Source: Acidobacteriota bacterium (GTDB lineage Bacteria > Acidobacteriota > Terriglobia > Terriglobales > Acidobacteriaceae). Taken from it: a stretch of DNA of 64,000 bases. Below, one piece after another: positions 24,883 through 33,777 of the stretch (positions within the stretch are counted from its first letter, which is position 1; each line of letters starts with the position of its first letter). Under the pieces are notes generated by a model. That model was not told the origin of the DNA. It did not search any database and saw nothing but the letters and a program-made list of their open reading frames with translations. The stretch lies in contig JAFDVQ010000004.1 in the NCBI GenBank assembly GCA_018268915.1, positions 211,412 to 275,411 of the forward strand. Direction: 5' to 3'. Made by a program: the position numbers and the translations under genes.

Positions 24883-25914
24883 CTAAGGGACGTAAGCCCC
24901 AGCCTTGTCCGGCTCCGCCATAATCGTGAATTCGTCCTTCTTCTCCACGCTGAGGGTTTCTGCGTCCGGGTCCTTAACCTTCCACATCACTCCATGCAAT
25001 TTGCCGTGCTCGTAGTCGATAGTCAGGTAGTGATAGACCGGAAACGCCGTATCCCGGTAAAGGTCTGCGGAGCCCCGGAACAGTAACGGATAGGGCTCAG
25101 CGCCGCCTCCGCCCGAAATGATGTAACTCACGCCGTTCCGCTCGAAGCGCTCGTAGTTGTGGATGTGCCCGCTGAGCACAATCACCTTCGCATGTATTTT
25201 GTGCAGGTGAATCTCCATGAGATGGCGCAGCGTGAGCGCCTCCTTCGATGGCAGATTCGTAAACAGTTGTGACTGCTGATCCACGACCCACGGCGTGTGA
25301 TACAGAATGAAAAGAAACTCCACCTGTTTCGGCAGATGGTCCAGTTGCGCCGCGAACCACGTCGCTTGGGCGCTTGTTCCGCCTGAAGGCGAAGTCATAT
25401 CCAGCGAGATCACCTCCACGCCTCCCATCAGAATTGAGTAGTACCGATGTCCCTTCAACCCAGGATAGTTAGCCAGATAGTTCGCGATTCCCTTCTGGAC
25501 GCCCCCACGTACTTCGTGGTTCCCAATCGTGGGCAGAACCAGCGCGTGATTTGCGTTCCATGAAGCTGTTTCGCTGCGATAAACCTGCCAGTCTTCCTCC
25601 CTCGCGCCGGCATAGGGCATATCGCCTGTCACCATCAGGACCTGGGGACTCTCTTGTCCGATCCGCTCCGCCAGCCACTTCCGGACCCGCGGATTCGTAC
25701 CGATCTTCACCGAAGGATCGGTAAAGCGCATATCTCCGTAACCCACCATGCGGATCGGAACACCGGGCGCAAACTTCCCAATTGTGAAAGTGGGATTTAC
25801 ATCGATCGCTGCAGGACCCTGAGCGATTGCCTCAAAAAGAAATGGAAAGAATAAGGTAAGAAATATGGCGCTTTTCAACACCGCCCGGAAGCTCTTTGCA
25901 TGCAGTCGTTGCAC
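24883..25914 (-). CDS. Secreted metallophosphoesterase (purple acid phosphatase-like)
   Basis: 343 residues, GTG start at 25914. A hydrophobic stretch AIFLTLFFPFLFEAIAQG makes a Sec signal. The calcineurin-type metal motifs are all present: YGDMRF, VTGDMPY, GNHEVRG, LYHTPW and SGHIHNYERF. The last motif with Tyr-Glu-Arg is typical of purple acid phosphatase-like enzymes. It should hydrolyse phosphate esters outside the cytoplasm; the substrate is unknown. It is convergent with the oxidase subunit III gene, 50 bases away. Confidence 0.88.
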   Translation of the reverse strand: MQRLHAKSFRAVLKSAIFLTLFFPFLFEAIAQGPAAIDVNPTFTIGKFAPGVPIRMVGYGDMRFTDPSVKIGTNPRVRKWLAERIGQESPQVLMVTGDMPYAGAREEDWQVYRSETASWNANHALVLPTIGNHEVRGGVQKGIANYLANYPGLKGHRYYSILMGGVEVISLDMTSPSGGTSAQATWFAAQLDHLPKQVEFLFILYHTPWVVDQQSQLFTNLPSKEALTLRHLMEIHLHKIHAKVIVLSGHIHNYERFERNGVSYIISGGGGAEPYPLLFRGSADLYRDTAFPVYHYLTIDYEHGKLHGVMWKVKDPDAETLSVEKKDEFTIMAEPDKAGAYVP

Positions 25915-25942
25915 ACGCTCAGACTACCAGAGGCGACCACCG

Positions 25943-26296
25943 TCATACTCCCGCTGCAGCAGGCCCCTTCTTACGCGAACTTGCGCCATTCGCGCTCTTA
26001 CCGGTGCCAAAGAATGTGCGCACTCGCTCCGCCAGCGTAGGCACAACGGGACATTCAAAGTAGACCTCGCGATTCAACTCCACTAGCAGCCGAATAGCAC
26101 GCACCTGAGGATCAGTAGCAGAGAGCACGTTGCCTTCCTGCATGTATTCATCAGTCAGGTACTCGATAGCATGTCCAAGAATCTCCAGAGCTCGCCCAGC
26201 CTCGCGCGTGATGCGCCGCGCGCCCTGCTCTTCTTTCCCTTCATGATCACGGTGAGCAGCGTTGGCCTGCGTATTGACATTGATTGCAGTCGACAC
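25943..26296 (-). CDS. Small conserved-looking hypothetical protein
   Basis: 117 residues from GTG 26296 with AGAGG nine bases upstream. The sequence is helical and charged (ARRITREAGRALEILGHAIE, YLTDEYMQEGNVLSATDPQV, RAIRLLVELNREVYFECPVV) and ends in a flexible Lys/Gly/Ala tail. No membrane or signal segment. The good ribosome site, even codon use and plausible amphipathic helices argue for a real gene. I do not recognise a function. Confidence 0.65.
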   Translation of the reverse strand: MSTAINVNTQANAAHRDHEGKEEQGARRITREAGRALEILGHAIEYLTDEYMQEGNVLSATDPQVRAIRLLVELNREVYFECPVVPTLAERVRTFFGTGKSANGASSRKKGPAAAGV

Positions 26297-26705
26297 TATC
26301 GGCAGCCTCTATATAAAACCATCTATCGTCTACGTCGACTGCATTGAGACAATCTTCAGGACTTTGAGTTTTCGTCCCAATCTGAGATAGGCAAAGATTA
26401 GATTTCCAGAACTGGAATCCCTGTGATCCTTCTCACAGATGCCGACTCCGGATGCAACGTATACGTATCCCAGCGAGAATAGTGACATCACTCACATCGA
26501 GCTCCTGCGTGCTCCAGGGTTGATGGCAATTCGAACCATCCGCCTCAGGGCTTCCTGGCTCTAAGCGTGAGATTGAGTTGGGTTTCCTCGCCTTGACGGG
26601 ATCACTTTTGGAACCTAAGCTCAAACCAGCGGCCTGTCGCAGTAGAGCCAGTTCGGCACTCAGCGAACGTCGCAACTTTTCGATAGCTTTTCGAACAGGA
26701 CGAGA
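26297..26705. other. Intergenic region before the nuo cluster, no gene seen
   Basis: 409 bases without a convincing gene; a minus-strand open frame over its right part has no ribosome site or recognisable product. Since nuoA is first in its cluster, the nuo promoter should lie here. One weak candidate is TTGACG at 26593 with TAAGCT 17 bases on (26616-26621), which matches the -10 consensus poorly. No palindromic family A or B element is present. Confidence 0.5.
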
Positions 26706-27107
26706 ATGATTCCTTACCACTGGCAATACCTGTCACTGATGTTGCAAGTTTTGTTCGCTGTTGGACTTGCAGCCATCATGGTGCTCGCCTCGTGGTTCAT
26801 CGGACGCCATCGCAACCTCCCCGTTAAGCTCGCCGCCTATGAATGCGGAATTGAGTCCGTCGGCGACGCTCGAGCGCGCTTCAGTGTGCGCTTCTATATG
26901 GTTGCCATGCTCTTCATCCTCTTCGACGTGGAAGCCGTATTCATGATGCCCTGGGCGGTAATCTATCGAAAGCTTCCCCAGATCACAGGTCAACGTCTTT
27001 TCGGCTTCTGGGAGATGGTCGTCTACCTTGGCTTCATCGCTGTGGGCCTCTACTACATCATTCGCAAGGGCATTCTGAACTGGAGCATGGACAAGGCGGA
27101 CCTGTAA
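26706..27107 (+). CDS. nuoA: NADH-quinone oxidoreductase subunit A
   Basis: 133 residues with three membrane helices (VLFAVGLAAIMVLASWFIGR; FYMVAMLFILFDVEAVFMMP; MVVYLGFIAVGLYYIIRKGI). The loop AAYECGIESVGDARARFSVR, including the conserved Tyr-Glu-Cys-Gly, and ILFDVEAVFMMPWAV are family hallmarks. NuoA lies at the junction of the membrane and peripheral arms of complex I. ATG 26706 follows AGGACGAG. The next gene is nuoC with no gap, where nuoB would be expected. Confidence 0.96.
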   Translation: MIPYHWQYLSLMLQVLFAVGLAAIMVLASWFIGRHRNLPVKLAAYECGIESVGDARARFSVRFYMVAMLFILFDVEAVFMMPWAVIYRKLPQITGQRLFGFWEMVVYLGFIAVGLYYIIRKGILNWSMDKADL

Positions 27108-27614
27108 ATGGCAGAAGCCCCATACGAAACGATTGCCGGAAAACAGGCAGTGCTTGAGAAAATGGCCGACCATCCGGCCGTCAAAGGGCTCGTTGCCTCA
27201 AATTCTGCAGCTCTTATCGACGCCTTGTTTGATCGCGGAGAGCTCTCCCTTACCGTCTCTCCTGAGTCGATAATCCCGGCCGTCTCTACTATTAAGGATG
27301 CTGGCTACACCGCCTTTGAAGACATGACTGCTGTCGACTGGCTCCCTTCCGAGCCGCGCTTCCAGCTCACCTACCATATCCTGTCGCACGCATTTAAACA
27401 GCGCGTTCGCATCAAAGCGTGGGTCTCCGAAAACGATCCGGCAATCGAGTCAATCACCTCGGTCTTCCCTGGCGCGAACTTCTATGAGCGCGAAGTCTTC
27501 GATCTCTTCGGCATCCGCTTCGAAGGCCATCCCAACCTCCGCCGCATCATGATGCCGGAAGAGTGGGTCGGTCATCCCCTCCGCAAGGACTATCCCGTGG
27601 AGGGCTACCGCTGA
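27108..27614 (+). CDS. nuoC: NADH-quinone oxidoreductase subunit C
   Basis: 168 residues. The C-terminal block ITSVFPGANFYEREVFDLFG followed by IRFEGHPNLRRIMMPEEWVG and HPLRKDYPVEGY is diagnostic of the 30-kDa subunit. It starts right after the nuoA stop and its TGA shares a base with the nuoD ATG. NuoC sits in the peripheral arm beside NuoB and NuoD; the absent nuoB makes the order A-C-D unusual. Confidence 0.96.
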   Translation: MAEAPYETIAGKQAVLEKMADHPAVKGLVASNSAALIDALFDRGELSLTVSPESIIPAVSTIKDAGYTAFEDMTAVDWLPSEPRFQLTYHILSHAFKQRVRIKAWVSENDPAIESITSVFPGANFYEREVFDLFGIRFEGHPNLRRIMMPEEWVGHPLRKDYPVEGYR

Positions 27615-28831
27615 TGCCCGACGTAGGCACTCCAATCCTGCAGGCTCCTCCCGCCGAAGGTTCCAAAGATCAGCACATGGTCCTGAATATGGGACCGCAG
27701 CACCCGTCCACGCACGGCGTTCTCCGGCTGGTGCTGGAAATCGACGGCGAAATTGTTGTTCGACTCTATCCCGAAGTCGGTTATCTCCATACCGGCATCG
27801 AGAAGACCTGCGAGTCCAAGTTCTACCAGCAGGTAGTGCCCCTCACCGATCGCGTCGACTACCTTGGCCCGCTGGCCAACAATCTCTGCTACTGCCTGGC
27901 AGTCGAAAAGCTGCTCGCCCTCGAAATCCCCGAGCGCGCGGTGTGGATCCGAGTTCTTCTCACCGAGCTCACCCGCATCAACTCGCACCTCATCTGGCTC
28001 GGCACGCACGCCATGGACATCGGCGCGCTCACCGTCTTCCTCTACACCTTCCGCGAGCGCGAAGAAATCCTCCGCATCTTCGAGGCCGTCTCCGGTCAGC
28101 GAATGATGACCAGCTACTTCCGCATCGGCGGTCTGGCAATGGAACCGCCTCTCGATCTCTTCGATCGAATTCAAAAGTTCATCAAGACGCTGCCCGAAAA
28201 GATCGACGAGTATACGAATCTTCTCAGCGGTAATCCGATCTTCCGCAATCGGCTGATGGGCGTTGGGCACCTTTCACCGGAAGATGCCGTCGCGCTCGCG
28301 GTCACCGGGCCAACTTTGCGTGGCTCCGGAGTCGACTTTGACATCCGCCGCGACATGCCCTACTCCAGCTACGAGAAGTTCCAGTTTCGCGTGCCGGTCT
28401 CCAATCGATGCGACTGCTGGGGCCGTTACGAAGTTCGCCTCGAAGAGATGCGCGAGAGCATCAAGATCATCCAGCAGGCTCTCGATGGAATGCCCGGCGG
28501 GCCCGTCAAGGCCGACGCACCAAAAATCATCCTGCCCGATCGCGAAAAAATGAAGACTCAGATGGAAGCGCTCATCCATCACTTCAAAATCGTGACCGAG
28601 GGTTTCAACGTTCCAGCCGGCGAAGTCTTCCAGACCATCGAATCTGGCCACGGAACCATGGGCTATTACGTCGTCTCCGACGGCACAGCAAAACCCTATC
28701 GCGTGCACATGCGCTATCCGGGATTCGCTTCTTTGCAGGCGCTTGAAACCATGTGCCAGGGCCGAATGCTTGCCGACGTCGTTGCCGTCATCGGTTCAAT
28801 CGACATTGTGTTAGGAGAAATCGATCGCTGA
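27614..28831 (+). CDS. nuoD: NADH-quinone oxidoreductase subunit D
   Basis: 405 residues from ATG 27614. MVLNMGPQHPSTHGVLRLVL, VYPEVGYLHTGIEK-type RLYPEVGYLHTGIEKTCESK, and FRVPVSNRCDCWGRYEVRLE are family blocks; the quinone-site His and Tyr region (GPQHPSTHG) is intact. The end (ADVVAVIGSIDIVLGEIDR) matches the normal C-terminus. NuoD forms the quinone pocket with NuoB. It is separate from nuoC, not fused. Tandem family A repeats begin five bases after its stop. Confidence 0.97.
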   Translation: MPDVGTPILQAPPAEGSKDQHMVLNMGPQHPSTHGVLRLVLEIDGEIVVRLYPEVGYLHTGIEKTCESKFYQQVVPLTDRVDYLGPLANNLCYCLAVEKLLALEIPERAVWIRVLLTELTRINSHLIWLGTHAMDIGALTVFLYTFREREEILRIFEAVSGQRMMTSYFRIGGLAMEPPLDLFDRIQKFIKTLPEKIDEYTNLLSGNPIFRNRLMGVGHLSPEDAVALAVTGPTLRGSGVDFDIRRDMPYSSYEKFQFRVPVSNRCDCWGRYEVRLEEMRESIKIIQQALDGMPGGPVKADAPKIILPDREKMKTQMEALIHHFKIVTEGFNVPAGEVFQTIESGHGTMGYYVVSDGTAKPYRVHMRYPGFASLQALETMCQGRMLADVVAVIGSIDIVLGEIDR

Positions 28832-28835
28832 GTTT

Positions 28836-29144
28836 AGGACCGGGGCTTTAGCTCCTGAAGTAAGAACCAGGCTTTGAAGGGGCACGACTTTAGTCGTGCC
28901 GCAGAAACGAACATAAGGACCGGGGCTTTAGCCCCTGGAGTACGAACCAGGTTTTGAAGGGGCACGACTTCAGTCGTGCCGAAAGCGGGAATAAAAGTAT
29001 CAGGGCGCGACTTTAGTTGTGCCACAGAAGCGAACATAAGGACCGGGGCTTTAGCCCCTGAAGTACGAACCAGGTTTTGAAGGGGCACGACTTCAGTCGT
29101 GCCGAAAAGGTGGATTAAGAAGGCGGGGCTTTAGCCCCTGAGGG
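28836..29144. repeat. Family A palindromic repeats, tandem cluster between nuoD and nuoE
   Basis: Three to four degenerate tandem units of about 90-120 bases. Each has a hairpin GGGGCT-TTAG-type (GGGGCTTTAGCCCC) followed by CAGG-TTTGAAGG and a second hairpin with arms GGCACGAC and GTCGTGCC around TTTA or TTCA. One unit (near 29000) has the variant GGCGCGAC/GTTGTGCC. The flanking words 'ACGAACATAAGGACC' and 'AAGTACGAACCAGG' recur. The last unit ends in CCTGAGGGA. Confidence 0.9.
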
Positions 29145-29149
29145 AAGAT

Positions 29150-29479
29150 TTGGGGCAGGCCAAAACCGAAACATCCCGCGAACAGCTTTACGTTGAACTT
29201 TGGGTATCGCTAGCCTCCCTGCTTCGCAGTTACACCGCGGCGCACGGGCTCAATGGGGACAGACAGGCGACAGTTGAATTAGGGGAAGATCAAATCACGG
29301 TCCGCCACGGAAACACCTGGCTCGACCTCAAACGAAACGGCGCGAACATCACCTGGTCGCGCGACAACGGAAAGAACGGAATGCTGGAGCTCACCGAAGC
29401 CGGAACGCTCCGCAATAGTGCCAACGAGGAAGAGATGGATATGGTGGCAGAAGCCTGGGCAAGGGAGATGATGCGATGA
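29150..29479 (+). CDS. Hypothetical protein inserted between nuoD and nuoE
   Basis: 109 residues, probable TTG start at 29150, with AGGGA four bases upstream that belongs to the end of the last family A repeat. The sequence (REQLYVELWVSLASLLRSYT, then VELGEDQITVRHGNTWLDLK and GMLELTEAGTLRNSANEEEM) suggests a small alpha/beta cytoplasmic protein without cysteines or membrane segments. Its stop overlaps the nuoE ATG by four bases, so it is translated with nuoE. I do not recognise the family; a role in complex I is only suggested by position. Confidence 0.7.
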   Translation: MGQAKTETSREQLYVELWVSLASLLRSYTAAHGLNGDRQATVELGEDQITVRHGNTWLDLKRNGANITWSRDNGKNGMLELTEAGTLRNSANEEEMDMVAEAWAREMMR

Positions 29480-29988
29480 CAGCCGAGACCATGAGCATCT
29501 TTTCGCCCAAAGTTTCCGCTCGCTTCGACGCGCTGGTTGAGAAATACCCTGTCCGACGCTCCGCACTCGTGCCCATGCTTCTCTACGCGCAGGACGAGAT
29601 CGGCTATCTCTCCGACGCTGTGATCGCCGAAGTCGCCCGTCGCATCGGCATCACCGAACTCGACGTCCGCAACGTCGCCACCTATTACTCGATGCTTCGC
29701 TTCAAACCCGCCGGCAAATACAACGTGCAGGTCTGCACCAATATCAGTTGCATGCTGCGCGGCGCCTACGACGTCTTCGAGAAATTCCAGGACGAGCTCC
29801 GCGTAGGCCACAAAGGCGTCACTCCCGACGGCGTCTTCTCCTTGGAAGAAGTTGAATGCATCGGCGCATGCTGCTGGGCCCCCGCCATCCAGGTCAACTA
29901 CGACTTCCACGACGACCTGACACCAGACAGCGTTCCAGGCATCCTTGCCCAATACCGCCAGAAATCCGAGGGCCAGAAGAATGCCTAG
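29476..29988 (+). CDS. nuoE: NADH-quinone oxidoreductase subunit E (24 kDa)
   Basis: 170 residues. The [2Fe-2S] ligands are visible as CTNISC and CIGACC, 36 or so residues apart, and the N-terminal YAQDEIGYLSDAVIAEVARR region is typical. NuoE pairs with NuoF in the NADH dehydrogenase module. It overlaps the preceding hypothetical gene by four bases and nuoF by eight. Confidence 0.96.
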   Translation: MTAETMSIFSPKVSARFDALVEKYPVRRSALVPMLLYAQDEIGYLSDAVIAEVARRIGITELDVRNVATYYSMLRFKPAGKYNVQVCTNISCMLRGAYDVFEKFQDELRVGHKGVTPDGVFSLEEVECIGACCWAPAIQVNYDFHDDLTPDSVPGILAQYRQKSEGQKNA

Positions 29989-31297
29989 GCTCGTCTCCCA
30001 TCCCGACGAAGTAAAAGTCGTCTCCAAGCGCTTCGGCCAGGGTGCTGCCGATATCGAGAAATACATCGAGCTGGGCGGCTATGAAGCGATTCGCAAGTGC
30101 CTAGCCCAGGGCCCTGAGTGGCTCATCGAAGAGATGAAGGCTTCCAACCTTCGCGGTCGCGGCGGCGCAGGCTTCCCCACCGGGATGAAATGGTCCTTCG
30201 TCCCCAAGCAATCCGCCAAACCCAAGTACGTACTGATCAACGGCGACGAGAGCGAACCCGGCACCTGCAAAGACCACCTCATCTTCCTCCACGATCCGCA
30301 TTCCGTCATTGAAGGCACAATCATCGCCGGCCTCGCCATCGGCTCGAAGATGGGCTTCATCTACCTGCGTGGCGAATACCGCTACCTTCTCGAAATTATG
30401 GAGAAGGCCGTAGCCGACGCCTACGCAAAAGGTTTCCTCGGAAAAAACATCTTCGGCACCGACACGGAATTTCAGATCATCACCCAGAGCGGCGCGGGCG
30501 CATACGAAGTCGGCGAAGAATCCGCGCTCATGGAATCCCTCGAAGGCAAGCGCGGTGTTCCCCGCATCAAGCCTCCCTTTCCCGCCGTCGTCGGTCTCTA
30601 TGGCGGACCCACCGTCATCAATAACGCCGAGACCATCGCCACAGTCCCGCATGTCATCAACATGGGCGGCGCAGCCTTCGCAGCCGTCGGCTCACCCCGC
30701 AACGGCGGCACACGCCTCTTCGGCATCAGCGGACACGTCGAGCGCCCCGGAGTCTACGAACTCCCCATGGGCTACAACCTCAAAAAGATGATCTACGAAG
30801 TAGCCGGCGGCGTTCGCGGCGGCCGAAATCTCAAAGCCGTCGTCCCCGGAGGATCATCCACCCCCGTCCTGCTCCCCGAAGAAATCGAAACTCTAGGCAT
30901 GGACTTCGATCAGGTTGGCAAAGCCGGCTCCATGCTTGGCTCCGGCGGAGTCGTCGTCATCGACGACCAGACCTGCATCGTCGAATTCGCACTTCGCACC
31001 ATCAGCTTCTATCAGCACGAGAGCTGCGGCTGGTGCATCCCATGCCGCGAAGGCACCGACTGGCTCAAGAAGTCCCTCACCCGGTTCCATGCCGGATTCG
31101 GAACCGCCAAGGACATCGACAACATCCGCTACCTCGCCGAGAACATGATGGGCCGCACCTTCTGCCCGCTCGGCGACGCAGCCGCAATGCCCACACTGGG
31201 CTTCGTCAAAAAGTTCCGCAAAGAATTTGAAGACCACCTCGACGGAAAGCCCTGCCCGTTCGCAAAACACGGGGCGCCGGAGCTCACAGTCGTGTAG
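29981..31297 (+). CDS. nuoF: NADH-quinone oxidoreductase subunit F (51 kDa)
   Basis: 438 residues from ATG 29981. The FMN/NADH site SNLRGRGGAGFPTGMKWSF is intact, as are GDESEPGTCKDHLI and YICGEYR-like YLRGEYRYLLEIMEKA. The 4Fe-4S ligands are ESCGWCIPCREG and the later FCPLGDA cysteine. NuoF oxidises NADH and passes electrons via FMN. Its presence shows the cluster is of the NADH-linked type rather than the 11-subunit type lacking E, F and G. Confidence 0.97.
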   Translation: MPRLVSHPDEVKVVSKRFGQGAADIEKYIELGGYEAIRKCLAQGPEWLIEEMKASNLRGRGGAGFPTGMKWSFVPKQSAKPKYVLINGDESEPGTCKDHLIFLHDPHSVIEGTIIAGLAIGSKMGFIYLRGEYRYLLEIMEKAVADAYAKGFLGKNIFGTDTEFQIITQSGAGAYEVGEESALMESLEGKRGVPRIKPPFPAVVGLYGGPTVINNAETIATVPHVINMGGAAFAAVGSPRNGGTRLFGISGHVERPGVYELPMGYNLKKMIYEVAGGVRGGRNLKAVVPGGSSTPVLLPEEIETLGMDFDQVGKAGSMLGSGGVVVIDDQTCIVEFALRTISFYQHESCGWCIPCREGTDWLKKSLTRFHAGFGTAKDIDNIRYLAENMMGRTFCPLGDAAAMPTLGFVKKFRKEFEDHLDGKPCPFAKHGAPELTVV

Positions 31298-31315
31298 TTA
31301 GCCTAGGCAAAATTG

Positions 31316-31383
31316 GTTTTGAAGGGGCACGACTTTAGTCGTGCCGAAAAAGCGATAAAGAAGAAACGGGGCTTTAGCCCCTG
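31316..31383. repeat. Family A repeat between nuoF and nuoG
   Basis: One unit: TTTTGAAGG, hairpin GGCACGAC/GTCGTGCC around TTTA, then 27 bases and the GGGGCTTTAGCCCC hairpin. The order of the two hairpins matches the other family A clusters. Confidence 0.88.
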
Positions 31384-31415
31384 CGGCACCAAAGGACGGC
31401 AGGACACAACAACCA

Positions 31416-33752
31416 ATGGCGGACGTTACATTCACAGTCGACGGCAAGAAGCTCACCGCCCCCGCGGGAACGCTGCTCATTGAGGCATGCCGCAAGGCCG
31501 GCATCGAAATCCCCGCCTTCTGCTACTACCCGGGGCTCAGCCTTCAGGCCGCTTGCCGCATGTGCGTCGTCCGACAGGAAAAGGTTCCAAAACTCCAGAC
31601 CGCCTGCACAACCACCGTAGCCGAAGGCCAGGTCTTCACCACCGAATCCCCTGAAATCGCTCAGGCACGCAAAGCCACCATCGAACTCCTCCTCGGCAAT
31701 CACCCGCTCGACTGCCCCGTCTGCGACGCCGGTGGCGAGTGCGAGTTGCAGGACATGACCTTCAAATACGGCGCCGGCGAAAGCCTCATGGTCGATGCCA
31801 AGCGTCATCGCGACGAGCAACAGTGGTCTCCCGCTGTCTTCTATGACCGCCCTCGATGCATCCTCTGTTATCGCTGCACCCGCGTCTGCGGCGAAGGCAT
31901 GGATGTCTGGGCCCTGGGCATTCAAAACCGTGGCGTCACCTCCGTCATCTCTCCCGATGGCGGCGACCAGCTCGACTGCGAGCAGTGCGGCATGTGTATC
32001 GACATCTGCCCTGTCGGCGCTCTCACCAGTGGAAGCTATCGCTACAAGACTCGCCCCTGGGAGATGAATCACGTCTCCACCGTCTGCACCCACTGCGGCG
32101 ACGGCTGCAAGGTCACTCTCGGTATTCGCCAGTCCTCCGATGGTTCCGAGATCATCCGCGCCGACAACCGTGACAAGAGCGGAATCAACGGCGACTTCCT
32201 CTGCGCCAAAGGCCGCTTCGGCTTCGACTTCGTCGAGAACACGGAACGCCTCACAGCCCCCCTCGTCCGCAACGCGCAAGGTAAGCTCGAGCGCGTCAGC
32301 TGGGAACACGCCTTTCGCGTGGCCGCTTCGAAACTGAAAGAAATCCGCGACACCCGTGGCGGCGCCGCTATTGGAGTGATCGGCTCCAACCACACCACCA
32401 ACGAAGAGAACTACCTCCTCCAGAAATTTGCGCGCACTGTCCTCCAGACCAGTAACGTCGACCACGAACGAACAACGGACTACGTCGCATTCGCCCGCGC
32501 GCTCGCCGGACATAAAGAGAAATCTGCCGGCCTGCGTGACATCGCAAACGCACCTGCCATCCTGCTGATCGGCGGCGATCCGACCAACGAGCATCCCCTT
32601 CTCGCCTGGACCATCCGCACCAACGTACGCCTCAACCGCGCACGACTCTACGTAGCGAATCACCGCCAAATCAAGTTGGAGCGCCAGGCCAAGGCCACAT
32701 TGCGCATCCCCTCCGGCGGCTACGGAAGAATCGCAAAATATCTCAGTGCCAAAGATTCCACCCTCAGCGATCCTGCATTCCGCGAAGCGCTCCTGGCGGA
32801 AGAAAGCCTTCTCGTCATCTTCGGCGAAGAATACCGCGGTTCCGCTGTAGACGAACTGGTCGCCTGGGGTCTGACACTTCCCAACGTTCGCTTCTCATAT
32901 CTCGGCGATTATTCAAACTCCCGCGGCGCAGCCGACATGGGTCTGCTCCCCGATCGTCTCCCCGGCTACGTCCCCGTGAGCGCAGTCGAGAAATTCAGAG
33001 ATGAATATCCCGGCTTGCCAGCCACAATCGGCCTCAATCAATCACAGATGCTCTCCTCGGCCGCCGGTGGCTCATTGGCAGCCCTTCTCATTGTTGGCGC
33101 AAATCCACTCGAAGCCGAAAACCTCGATTTAAATTCACTCAAAAACAAGTTCGTCGTCGTTCTGGATATGTTTCTGACGGAAACTGCCGCAGCAGCCGAC
33201 GTCGTCTTCCCCGCCGCAAGTCTTTATGAAAAGACTGGCACCGTAACCAACACCTATGGCGATCTCCAACTTGTGCGCAAGGCTGCGGACAAGCCCGGCG
33301 TAAAGCCAGACTTTGAAATCCTTGTCCGGCTCGCAAGCAGCATGGGCGCAGACGTGAAGCGGCTCGTTCCATTCGGCAAGAATGTCGTCAAGGCTGACCT
33401 TGGTCAGTCTCGCGGCGCTCAATCCGGCGAGGCAGACCGGCATGCCGTATGGCTTGTCGCGAATGGCCTCGAGCCTAAACTGAGCCCATTCGATCCTCTG
33501 GCTCTCCTCGACGAGATCGAGCGGCTGGTACCCGCATACAAATTGGATCGACTCAACCTCTTCGGCGGAAATGAAGTCCGCACCGAGCCGGGATTCGTTC
33601 CGGTTTCTGCGCTCACTTCCAGCGGACCCGATCTTGTAAAACCCAGCCACAACGGCCTCTTCACATCAGGCACATTGGGCCGGTACAGCAAAGGCATTCG
33701 CGACCTCGAAAAGCATCAGGCAGAAACAAAACAAGAAGCAGTCGCAGGTTGA
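31416..33752 (+). CDS. nuoG: NADH-quinone oxidoreductase subunit G (Fe-S / molybdopterin-like)
   Basis: 778 residues. N-terminal [2Fe-2S] ligands appear in FCYYPGLSLQAACRMCVV, then the His-containing cluster site HPLDCPVCDAGGEC, CILCYRCTRVC and CEQCGMCIDICPVGAL. A further CTHCGDGCKVTLG begins the molybdopterin oxidoreductase-like domain, which carries no cofactor in complex I. The C-terminal half diverges but keeps the LLIVGANPLEAENLDLNSL-type fold. It relays electrons from NuoF toward the NuoI/NuoB clusters, whose genes are not found here. Confidence 0.95.
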   Translation: MADVTFTVDGKKLTAPAGTLLIEACRKAGIEIPAFCYYPGLSLQAACRMCVVRQEKVPKLQTACTTTVAEGQVFTTESPEIAQARKATIELLLGNHPLDCPVCDAGGECELQDMTFKYGAGESLMVDAKRHRDEQQWSPAVFYDRPRCILCYRCTRVCGEGMDVWALGIQNRGVTSVISPDGGDQLDCEQCGMCIDICPVGALTSGSYRYKTRPWEMNHVSTVCTHCGDGCKVTLGIRQSSDGSEIIRADNRDKSGINGDFLCAKGRFGFDFVENTERLTAPLVRNAQGKLERVSWEHAFRVAASKLKEIRDTRGGAAIGVIGSNHTTNEENYLLQKFARTVLQTSNVDHERTTDYVAFARALAGHKEKSAGLRDIANAPAILLIGGDPTNEHPLLAWTIRTNVRLNRARLYVANHRQIKLERQAKATLRIPSGGYGRIAKYLSAKDSTLSDPAFREALLAEESLLVIFGEEYRGSAVDELVAWGLTLPNVRFSYLGDYSNSRGAADMGLLPDRLPGYVPVSAVEKFRDEYPGLPATIGLNQSQMLSSAAGGSLAALLIVGANPLEAENLDLNSLKNKFVVVLDMFLTETAAAADVVFPAASLYEKTGTVTNTYGDLQLVRKAADKPGVKPDFEILVRLASSMGADVKRLVPFGKNVVKADLGQSRGAQSGEADRHAVWLVANGLEPKLSPFDPLALLDEIERLVPAYKLDRLNLFGGNEVRTEPGFVPVSALTSSGPDLVKPSHNGLFTSGTLGRYSKGIRDLEKHQAETKQEAVAG

Positions 33753-33777
33753 ACTTTTTCCGAAAGGCTTTAGGAAC

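Noticed and set aside
26433..26726. 97-codon minus-strand frame before nuoA
   Set aside because: No ribosome site, no recognisable product, overlaps the nuoA start region; treated as intergenic.
31374..32669. Long minus-strand open frame (about 430 codons) opposite nuoG
   Set aside because: It mirrors the codon structure of nuoG, has no ribosome site or recognisable domain, and nuoG carries all expected motifs. Similar antisense frames opposite pdxS, nuoE/F, nuoH, nuoJ, flhB/fliR and the Fe-S oxidoreductase were rejected for the same reason.
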